Shown here: positions 57,967 to 64,000 of the stretch, in pieces | Position numbering within the stretch: the stretch's first letter is position 1 | How the letters are laid out: every line of letters starts with the position of its first letter | Assembly (NCBI RefSeq): GCF_024220175.1 | Contig: NZ_CP098502.1 | Coordinates: 5,026,514-5,090,513 of the forward strand | DNA from: Paraconexibacter antarcticus | GTDB lineage: Bacteria > Actinomycetota > Thermoleophilia > Solirubrobacterales > Solirubrobacteraceae | Direction: 5' to 3' | Length of the DNA: 64,000 bases | The notes under the pieces: model-generated | The model's database searches: none | Told to the model about the DNA's origin: nothing | The model's input: the letters and a program-made list of their open reading frames with translations, nothing else | Position numbers and translations under genes: made by a program

Positions 57967-59057
57967 CCTGCGTGCGGCGCGGAGCTGCCCGTCCCGAGCC
58001 GGTCGAGGGCCGCGACGACCCGGTCGGCCGCGTGGCCGTCGCCGTAGAGCTCCGGGCGAGCGGACGGCATCGTCCGGTCCAGCGCGGCGAGGGCCGCGTC
58101 CCGGTCGAGGTCGACGAGGACGTTCCAGCCGCTGTCGACCGTCTCGACCCACTCCGTCGTGTCGCGGAGCGTCACGCAGGGGACGCCCGCGAGGTACGCC
58201 TCCTTCTGGACCCCGCCGCTGTCGGTCAGCATCGCCCGCGCCCGGACGAGGAGCGCGGTGAAGGCGAGGTAGCCGAGCGGTGGCGTGAGGCGGATGTGAT
58301 CGGCGGCCTGGAGCGTGTCGAGGAGGCCGGCAGCGTCGAGGCGCGCGCCGGTGCGCGGGTGCAGCGGGAGGACCGCGGGCATGGGCAGCGCGAGGAGCAG
58401 GTCCACGAGCGCCCGCAGACGGACCGGATCGTCGACGTTCCCCGCCCGGTGCGCCGTCACGAGGACGTACCCCCCGGGCTCGACCCCGGCGTCGCGCAGC
58501 GGGGCGTCGTCCCCGAGCGCGCGCGGCTGGAACATGTGCGCGACGTCGACCATGACGTCACCGACCATCACGCGCTCGCCGACGGCGTGCTCGCGGACGA
58601 GGTTCTCGACCGCCGTGTCCGACGAGCAGAGCAGCAGCTGCGACATGTGGTCGGTGAGGACGCGGTTGAGCTCCTCCGGCATGCAGCGGTCGAAGGAGCG
58701 CATGCCCGCCTCGACATGGGCGATCGGGATGCCGGCCTGCGCCGCGGCGAGCGCGCCGGCGAGCGTGGAGTTCGTGTCGCCGTAGACGAGCAGCGCGTCC
58801 GGCCGCTCGGCGGCGAGGATCGGCTCGAGCGCCGTGAGCATGCGCGCGGTCTGCGCGGTGTTCGTCCCGGTGCCGAGGCGCAGCTCGTGCTCGGGCCGCG
58901 GGATGCCGAGCTCGGTGACGAAGATCGTCGAGAGCTCGTCGTCGTAGTGCTGGCCGGTGTTGACGAGCAGTTCCTCGTGGTGCTCGCGCAGGATCCGGGA
59001 GACCGCGGCCGCCTTGACGAACTGGGGCCGGTTCCCGATGACGGTGACGAACCTCAT
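57963..59057 (-). CDS. wecB: UDP-N-acetylglucosamine 2-epimerase (non-hydrolysing)
   Basis: 364 residues, GT-B-like fold. GNRPQFVKAA at the start, VYGDTNSTLAGALAA, HVEAGMRS and TDSGGVQKEA are signature segments. Interconverts UDP-GlcNAc and UDP-ManNAc, the substrate for the WecC-like enzyme. Its ATG overlaps the stop of the aminotransferase gene. Confidence 0.93.
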   Translation of the reverse strand: MRFVTVIGNRPQFVKAAAVSRILREHHEELLVNTGQHYDDELSTIFVTELGIPRPEHELRLGTGTNTAQTARMLTALEPILAAERPDALLVYGDTNSTLAGALAAAQAGIPIAHVEAGMRSFDRCMPEELNRVLTDHMSQLLLCSSDTAVENLVREHAVGERVMVGDVMVDVAHMFQPRALGDDAPLRDAGVEPGGYVLVTAHRAGNVDDPVRLRALVDLLLALPMPAVLPLHPRTGARLDAAGLLDTLQAADHIRLTPPLGYLAFTALLVRARAMLTDSGGVQKEAYLAGVPCVTLRDTTEWVETVDSGWNVLVDLDRDAALAALDRTMPSARPELYGDGHAADRVVAALDRLGTGSSAPHAG

Positions 59058-59839
59058 GCGCCGCCGGCCGTCCCGCCGACGAGCGTCGCGAAGGCCCGCG
59101 CGGCCGCCTCGGTGAGCGGGCCGGGGACCGCGGCCACCGGGCGACCGTCGATCGCCGAGACCGGGTGCACCTCGCGGGTCGTCGAGGCGAGGAAGGCCTC
59201 CTCCAGCTGCCCGAGGTCGTCCCGCGTCGTGATCCGCTCCTCGGTCCCGGTCGCCTCGATGAGGTGCCGGCGGGTGATCGAGTCGAGGATGTGGTCCTCG
59301 AGCGGCGGGGTGTACAGCCGGCCGTCGAGGGCGTAGAAGAACGAGGACGTCGGCGCCTCGAGGACGCGGCCGTGCGGGGTGACGAGCAGCGCCTCCTCGG
59401 CGCCGGCCTCCTCCGCGAGCCGCGTGGCGAGCATGTTCGCGGCGTAGGAGAGCGACTTGATGCCGTCCATGATCCGGGTCGGCACGTACTCGACGGTCGC
59501 GAGCGAGACCGTCGGCCCGCGGCGCGCGACCTCCTCGAGCAGCACGATGCGGTGGCCTCCGCGGGTGAAGAAGGCCCGGAACTGGCCGTCGAAGCCGGGC
59601 GCCTGCGCGAGCAGCGCGCCGACGTCGGCGCGGAGCGCGTTCAGGTCGACCTCGAGGCGCAGGTTCCCGGCCGAGGTCGCGAGGCGCCGCAGGTGCTCGT
59701 CCCACGCGTACGGGACGCCGTCGTAGACGCGGACGACCTCGAAGGCGCCGTCGCCGCGGAGCAGGCCCGGGTCGGTCACCGGGACCGTGGCGGTGGCGGA
59801 CGGCGTGATCGTGCCGTCGATCGAGGCGAGGAGCTCCAC
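59054..59839 (-). CDS. Class IV PLP-dependent aminotransferase
   Basis: 261 residues. The PLP Lys is K128 in GIKSLSYAANMLA; VLEAPTSSFFY and the DSITRRHL region follow the branched-chain aminotransferase / D-amino acid transaminase / aminodeoxychorismate lyase group. Reaction type cannot be settled by eye. Not a DegT-type sugar aminotransferase, so its coupling to wecB may be incidental. GTG start with a -10 box 8 nt before it. Confidence 0.85.
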   Translation of the reverse strand: MELLASIDGTITPSATATVPVTDPGLLRGDGAFEVVRVYDGVPYAWDEHLRRLATSAGNLRLEVDLNALRADVGALLAQAPGFDGQFRAFFTRGGHRIVLLEEVARRGPTVSLATVEYVPTRIMDGIKSLSYAANMLATRLAEEAGAEEALLVTPHGRVLEAPTSSFFYALDGRLYTPPLEDHILDSITRRHLIEATGTEERITTRDDLGQLEEAFLASTTREVHPVSAIDGRPVAAVPGPLTEAAARAFATLVGGTAGGA

Positions 59840-59847
59840 GCCGCCGG

Positions 59848-59853
59848 ACGATA
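59848..59853 (-). promoter_or_regulatory. -10 box of the aminotransferase/wecB operon
   Basis: TATCGT on the minus strand, 8 nt before the GTG at 59839. Confidence 0.5.
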
Positions 59854-59894
59854 CCGGCGGGGGCGGCAGGCTCAGGCGCCCCCGCCGTCCGCCC

Positions 59895-59900
59895 TATGGT
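59895..59900 (+). promoter_or_regulatory. -10 box of the aldo/keto reductase gene
   Basis: TATGGT, 6 nt before the ATG at 59907. Confidence 0.5.
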
Positions 59901-59906
59901 GGGCTC

Positions 59907-60905
59907 ATGCAGACCCGCACGCTCGGCCACTCCGACCTCGAGGTCTCGGAGATCTCGCTCGGCTCGTGGCTCACCTACTCCGGCGGCATCGAGCGCGATC
60001 AGACGGTCGCCTGCACGAAGGCCGCCTTCGACGCCGGCATCACGTTCTTCGACACCGCGAACGTCTACGGGCGCGGCGCCGCGGAGACGGCGTGGGGCGA
60101 GATCCTCAAGGGGTATCCGCGGGACTCCTACGTCCTCGCGACGAAGGTCTACTTCCCGATGTCCGACGCTCCCGGGGACAGCGGGCTGTCGGCGGCGCAG
60201 ATCCGCAAGCAGATCGACGCGTCGCTGACCCGGCTGCAGACCGATCACGTCGACCTCTACCAGTGCCACCGCTTCGACGTGAACGTCCCGATCGAGGAGA
60301 CGATGGAGGCGCTCGGCGAGGTCGTCGCGTCCGGCAAGGCGCGGTACCTCGGGTTCAGCGAGTGGACGCCGGAGCAGATCGAGGCGGCGCTCGCCGTCCC
60401 CGGAGCACCGGCCTTCGTCTCCTCCCAGCCGCAGTACTCGATGCTCTGGCGGGCGCCGGAGGAGGAGGTCTTCCCCCTCTGCGACGCGGGCGGCATCGGC
60501 CAGATCGTGTGGTCGCCGCTCGGCCAGGGCGTCCTCACCGGGAAGTACCGGCCGGGGGCCGCCCCGCCGGCGGGCTCGCGTGCGTCGAGCCCGGAGATGG
60601 GCACGTTCATGGACCAGCTCCTGCGCGAGCCGGTGCTCGAGGCCGTCGCCCGGCTGCAGCCGATCGCGACCGAGCTCGGCCTCTCGATGGCCCAGCTCGC
60701 GCTCGCCTGGGTCCTGCGGACGTCGTCGGTGAGCTCGGCGATCGTCGGCGCCTCCCGGCCCGAGCAGGTCCGCGACAACGCGGCCGCCGCGGGCGTGACG
60801 CTCACCCCCGACGTCGTGGCGGCGATCGACGAGGCGCTCGGGAGCGTCCCGGTCACCGGGACGACGCTCGCCCCCGGCGCGAGCGCCGGCGTCCGTCACC
60901 GCTGA
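59907..60905 (+). CDS. Aldo/keto reductase (Kv-beta / YghZ-like)
   Basis: 332 residues, TIM barrel. FFDTANVYGRGAAE holds the catalytic Asp and Tyr, VLATKVYF the Lys, and YQCHRFD the His. IVGASRPEQVRDN near the end binds the NADPH phosphate. Reduces aldehydes or ketones; the substrate is unknown. Ends 6 nt from the convergent CAP-domain gene. Confidence 0.9.
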   Translation: MQTRTLGHSDLEVSEISLGSWLTYSGGIERDQTVACTKAAFDAGITFFDTANVYGRGAAETAWGEILKGYPRDSYVLATKVYFPMSDAPGDSGLSAAQIRKQIDASLTRLQTDHVDLYQCHRFDVNVPIEETMEALGEVVASGKARYLGFSEWTPEQIEAALAVPGAPAFVSSQPQYSMLWRAPEEEVFPLCDAGGIGQIVWSPLGQGVLTGKYRPGAAPPAGSRASSPEMGTFMDQLLREPVLEAVARLQPIATELGLSMAQLALAWVLRTSSVSSAIVGASRPEQVRDNAAAAGVTLTPDVVAAIDEALGSVPVTGTTLAPGASAGVRHR

Positions 60906-60911
60906 GCGGCT

Positions 60912-61637
60912 CTAGCGGGCGTGGCGGGCGGCGCGGACCGCCGCGCGGCGGAGCCTGGCGCAGCTGGCGGTGCGGGTCTTGCGGCCCGACCTGGACAGCT
61001 TCGCGATCGAGGCCTTCCGGCAGCGCTTCGGGGTGACGTAGCGCCGAGCGGCGGGGGCGGCGGCCACGGGCATCGTGCGATCGCCGAAGTCCGTCGTGTA
61101 CGTCGCCGAGTCCGGGCCGGAGCCGACCGGCGTCCCGTTGGCGATGCCGATGCCGACGTCCGTGAAGTCGCCGTTGAGGATGTTCGCGCGGTGGCCGGCG
61201 CTGTTCATCCACGCGATGACCATCGCCATGGGGGTCGCCTGGATGGACTCGCCGTAGCCGATGTTCTCGCCGATCGTCCAGGCGTCGGCCGGGCTCGTGT
61301 AGTTCGTGAGGCGCGCGGTGAGGTCGATGCCGTCGGCGAGCACGTGGTCGAAGACGTGGGTGGCGACCATGTTGCGCGAGTAGGTGTCCGAGATCTGCTC
61401 GATGCTCGCGTTCTCCGTGAGCGGCTTCAGGCCGTTCGCGGCCCGCTGGACGTTGAGCAGGCAGAGCGTCGCGGCCTTCGCGGTGTCCATCGTGGCCGCC
61501 GTGGGGACGGCGGTCGCCCCGTCGCAGCTCGACGCCTGGGCGTGGGCCGCCTGGGGGGCGGCGATCAGGCAGGTCGCGGCGAGAGCGGCGACGGCGGTGG
61601 TCAGGGTGCGGAGGGGGGTGGCGAGATGTGAGCGCAT
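60912..61637 (-). CDS. Secreted CAP/SCP-domain protein
   Basis: 241 residues. A Sec signal (about 1-34, AAHAQ) is followed by a CAP domain of the bacterial YkwD type (LLNVQRAANG, HVFDHVLADG, GENIGYG, AWMNSAGHRANIL). The last 40 residues are Arg/Lys-rich with two Cys, which could bind the wall. Biochemical function of bacterial CAP proteins is poorly known. ATG at 61637 is chosen because a signal peptide follows it well; a frame start at 61661 lies inside a leader hairpin. Confidence 0.85.
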   Translation of the reverse strand: MRSHLATPLRTLTTAVAALAATCLIAAPQAAHAQASSCDGATAVPTAATMDTAKAATLCLLNVQRAANGLKPLTENASIEQISDTYSRNMVATHVFDHVLADGIDLTARLTNYTSPADAWTIGENIGYGESIQATPMAMVIAWMNSAGHRANILNGDFTDVGIGIANGTPVGSGPDSATYTTDFGDRTMPVAAAPAARRYVTPKRCRKASIAKLSRSGRKTRTASCARLRRAAVRAARHAR

Positions 61638-61770
61638 GGCGGAGCGAGGCCTCTGCCGCACCGTGGACCCGTGCGGTTTGCCTCACTCCAGCTATCGACC
61701 CCGATCCTCAGAAACGCGGCCCGACGGGCCACATCTGGACATTCGTCCTAGAACACCGGCTGGACGCGTC
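61638..61770 (-). promoter_or_regulatory. Leader of the CAP-domain gene with a two-stage hairpin
   Basis: On the transcript GGAGTGAGGC (61689-61680) pairs with GCCTCGCTCC (61650-61641) over 10 bp with one G-U. Inside it CCGCAC/GTGCGG (61656-61676) forms a second stem. The structure ends 3 nt before the ATG, so it covers the ribosome-binding region. Confidence 0.5.
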
Positions 61771-62538
61771 CTAGACGATGCGCAGCGGCGTCCCGAGCGG
61801 GACGAGGTGGTACATCTTCAGGATGTCCGCGTTGTGCAGGCGGATGCACCCGTGCGACGGGTTGCCCGGGACGAGCCCCGGCTCGTCGGTTCCGTGGAAG
61901 CCGACGACGCCGCCGTTCGGCCAGTCGGTGAGGTGCGGCGCGTAGGCCGAGGTCCCCAGCGCCCGCGGCCCGTAGGCCGGCGCGTTCTTCACGACGAACT
62001 TCTCCCGGATCCAGAAGCGACCCGCCGGTGTCGGCGTCGACGACTTGCCCACGCCGATCGGGAACGTCGCGACGACCTTCCCGAAGTTGCGGATCGTCAC
62101 GCGGTGCCGCGCCCGCTCGACGAGCAGCGACGTGTGGATCGTGTTGAAGTCACCGAGCGCGTCGCGCGGGACCCACCCAGTGCGCCCGTTGGGCCGGCCC
62201 GGGATCCGGAGCTCCACCCAGTCCTGGGTGCCCTGCCGGCGTCGGGAGAGCAGCAGGTAGGTGTCCGGCAGCCCGTCCTCGGTGATGAGCCGCAGGTGCG
62301 CGACGGTGCGCGCGGTCGTCGACGGGGCCGCCCGGATGCCCGAGCGCCGCGACGGATACGCCCAGCGGCTCGTCTTCAGCTCGTCGCTGAGCGTCGTGAC
62401 GATGACCTTCGCCTTGGCCTTCGCGGCCTGCGGCGCAACGGCCGAGGCCCCCGTGACGGGGGCCTCGGCGGCCGTCGAGGCCTGCGGCGCCGCCAGGGCG
62501 AGCGCCGCGAGCGTGATGGTCACACCCTCCCGGATCAC
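61771..62538 (-). CDS. L,D-transpeptidase with SH3-like domain
   Basis: 255 residues from a GTG at 62538. A Sec signal (about 1-24) is followed by a bacterial SH3-like region (SRRSGIRAAPS...GWVPRDAL, about 50-120) and a YkuD domain with HGTDEPG and SHGCIRLHN, the Cys being the nucleophile. Makes 3-3 peptidoglycan links or anchors proteins. The GTG overlaps the stop of the upstream surface-protein gene (GTGA). A second GTG at 62523 is a weaker alternative. Confidence 0.88.
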   Translation of the reverse strand: MIREGVTITLAALALAAPQASTAAEAPVTGASAVAPQAAKAKAKVIVTTLSDELKTSRWAYPSRRSGIRAAPSTTARTVAHLRLITEDGLPDTYLLLSRRRQGTQDWVELRIPGRPNGRTGWVPRDALGDFNTIHTSLLVERARHRVTIRNFGKVVATFPIGVGKSSTPTPAGRFWIREKFVVKNAPAYGPRALGTSAYAPHLTDWPNGGVVGFHGTDEPGLVPGNPSHGCIRLHNADILKMYHLVPLGTPLRIV

Positions 62539-64000
62539 CCGGTGAAGTGCGGCTTCGGCGGACGGCAGCGGGTGATGATCATGGTCAGCGTCTTCGTCTT
62601 CGTCCTGCTCGCGGCGGTGAAGACGATCGTGGCAGTCACGCGGTGCGTGCCGTAGGTCACGGTGCCCGCCGGAACGACGATCAGATACCGGTGACCACTC
62701 CCGTTCGCCGTCACGAGCTTTCTGTAGACCTTTCCGTCCACACGGTACGTCACGGACTTGATCTTGGACCCCGTCACGAAGATCCGCGCCGCCGTGGGGA
62801 TGCACCCGGTGGTGCCCCTGAGCTTTGCCGTCCCGGGCTTCGGTGCCGACTGGGCCACGATCGGGCTGACGTTCGTCAACAGCGTGTTGGCCGTCGCCTC
62901 CGCCGTCGCCGTCCGGCTGTGCACATCGGTGCCGGCCACGTCCGCGACGTTGTGGATCGCCGTCTGCCCGGCCACCGAGGCGACCGAACACGTGTAGAGC
63001 CACACGTCGCCCGGATCGAGGCTGTTCGGTGACGAGTCACCGCCCGTGGAGGTCAGCAGCGGCGGCGCGTCACAGAGCGCATCCGTCACGTTGAGCGACG
63101 TCCTCGCGAACGAGGTGTCGCCGATGTTCGTGAGCTTCAGCGTGTACGCGACACGATCGCCTGCGGCAGCGGTGGCAGGCCCCGTCTTGGCCAACGCGAG
63201 CGCTTGGTGCAGGATCTGCGTCGAATGCTTGTCGCTCGCCGTGACCGGGTCCCCGCTCTCGTCCTGGCCCGTCACCGTGGCGGTGTTGACGATCGGGTTC
63301 GCCTCGCCCGTCTGATGGGAGCCGATGGCATACGAGCACGTGAAGATCCACGTCTCGCCCGGATCGAGGAACGCGTCCCCGTTGTCGTTGAGCTTGCTGG
63401 TGGGCGAGCTCGAGACGTTGGGGCACTTGTCGTCGCTCACGTGCACGTCATGAAGCGGGTTGTTCCCCGGGTTCGTGACCGAGAACGTGTAGGACACGGT
63501 GTCGCCGTGGTAGGCGAACGAGTCGCCGGCCTTCACGACCACCGCCTGGGACACGATCTTCCGGTTCGTGAACGTGCAGGTGATCGTCTCCCCTGCCTCC
63601 GCGTGCACCGAGGCGGTGCGGCTCGTCGACACGGTGCCCGCCGCGGGCACCGTCGTGTTCTGGTCGCCCGACTCCGTGCAGGCGAGCGCGGCGAGCTTGT
63701 AGCCGAGGCCGTGCGGATCCTTCTCGGAGACGGAGTAGGTCCCGGCGTCCACCTGGGTGGTCACCGAGCTGCCGTCAGCCAGCGCGAACGAGCCGTCGGC
63801 GGCCACGCCACCGCCCTGGGGCAGGCTGGACGTGAACGGGAACTGCGTCGAGCCGCCGGCCGGATCGGTCACCTTCTTGATGGTGACCGTGGCCTTCGCG
63901 GGTGCGCCGCCTCCGCCGCCGCCGATGACGACCGGCTTGCGGGTGTTGGTGATCGTGCAGACCACGGTCGACCCGTCGGCCACCGGCACCGCGGCGACGC
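62535..64000 (-). CDS. Large secreted surface protein with prealbumin-like and DUF11-type repeats (partial)
   Basis: The C-terminal 488 or so residues of a gene that continues past the right edge. A prealbumin-like repeat (VTIKKVTDPAGG...FTNRK) is preceded by the end of another (CTITNTRKP). Two DUF11-like Ig domains follow (GDSFAYHGDTVSYTFSVTNPG; AAAGDRVAYTLKLTNIG), then a C-terminal module with two Cys. Extended surface stalks have this build. No LPxTG or membrane anchor is present at the C terminus. Its last codon is coupled to the L,D-transpeptidase gene. The start lies outside the window; the GTG at 63989 is internal. Confidence 0.82.
   Translation of the reverse strand, partial: VAAVPVADGSTVVCTITNTRKPVVIGGGGGGAPAKATVTIKKVTDPAGGSTQFPFTSSLPQGGGVAADGSFALADGSSVTTQVDAGTYSVSEKDPHGLGYKLAALACTESGDQNTTVPAAGTVSTSRTASVHAEAGETITCTFTNRKIVSQAVVVKAGDSFAYHGDTVSYTFSVTNPGNNPLHDVHVSDDKCPNVSSSPTSKLNDNGDAFLDPGETWIFTCSYAIGSHQTGEANPIVNTATVTGQDESGDPVTASDKHSTQILHQALALAKTGPATAAAGDRVAYTLKLTNIGDTSFARTSLNVTDALCDAPPLLTSTGGDSSPNSLDPGDVWLYTCSVASVAGQTAIHNVADVAGTDVHSRTATAEATANTLLTNVSPIVAQSAPKPGTAKLRGTTGCIPTAARIFVTGSKIKSVTYRVDGKVYRKLVTANGSGHRYLIVVPAGTVTYGTHRVTATIVFTAASRTKTKTLTMIITRCRPPKPHFTG

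Noticed and set aside
57963..60899. A 978-codon minus-strand frame that would fuse wecB with upstream sequence
   Set aside because: Only the part from 59057 carries motifs; the rest is antisense or out of frame to the aminotransferase and aldo/keto reductase genes.
61656..61689. Class I c-di-GMP riboswitch (GEMM)
   Set aside because: Only GGCAAACC is shared. The matching ACGCAAAGCC half and the second helix are missing.

Overview
The window is gene-dense, very GC-rich bacterial chromosome (roughly three quarters G+C by eye, with strong G/C third-position bias). It fits the Actinomycetota. A deep-branching lineage such as Thermoleophilia (Solirubrobacterales or Conexibacter-like) is my best guess: dnaB is followed by a dnaC-type loader, System I (Ccm) cytochrome c maturation genes are present, and most transcription units carry a TANNNT hexamer only 6-11 nt before the start codon, the layout of leaderless mRNAs. 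I see no prophage, transposase or CRISPR array. This is core chromosome with a few lineage-specific genes.

Layout. 1-1.8 kb: end of an unidentified gene, an MpaB-type oxygenase, and precorrin-2 dehydrogenase. 1.9-10.7 kb: a structured leader, moaC and moaB, then a cofactor block: ccmABC plus a ccmD-like gene (heme delivery for c-type cytochromes), hemA, hemC and a fused cobA-hemD, then a SAM hydrolase-like gene and birA. 10.7-16.1 kb: a ParB-like protein divergent from two small proteins, and a very large SF2 helicase with an acidic insert and a histone H1-like tail. 16.3-23.5 kb: TlpA-type thioredoxin, a GalT-like transferase, an AEC transporter, dtd, an unknown gene, a nitroreductase, a flavodoxin-fold quinone reductase, an FAD monooxygenase and its likely TetR regulator. 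23.5-30.6 kb: a dipeptide/oligopeptide ABC operon ending in a truncated second binding protein. 30.8-36.7 kb: tRNA-Arg(CCU), pyrE, an acyltransferase, an L,D-transpeptidase, a CPBP protease, a HAD hydrolase and an MscS channel. 36.8-48.7 kb: class A PBP, infA, thiL, a FlgM-like gene, sortase, a catalytically degenerate M28-like membrane protein, a two-component system, HtrA and a trehalose-6-phosphate synthase-like glycosyltransferase.

48.8-54.8 kb is the conserved replication/translation block rpsF-ssb-rpsR-rplI-dnaB-dnaC-purA, with a notable run of hairpins between ssb and rpsR. 54.8-60.9 kb is a nucleotide-sugar block (acyltransferase, Gfo/Idh oxidoreductase, WecC-like dehydrogenase, WecB epimerase) that probably makes an N-acetylated uronic acid sugar for the envelope, followed by a class IV aminotransferase and an aldo/keto reductase. 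60.9-64 kb holds a CAP-domain secreted protein, a second L,D-transpeptidase and the C-terminal part of a large DUF11-type surface protein that runs off the right edge.

The observations most worth following are: the helicase with its unusual appended regions; two near-identical 37-nt palindromic repeats 51 kb apart; seven consecutive hairpins in the ssb-rpsR spacer; the structured moaC leader; overlapping divergent -10 boxes at 12.03 kb; and the pseudo-peptidase coupled to a sortase. All functional names come from reading motifs, since no search could be run.
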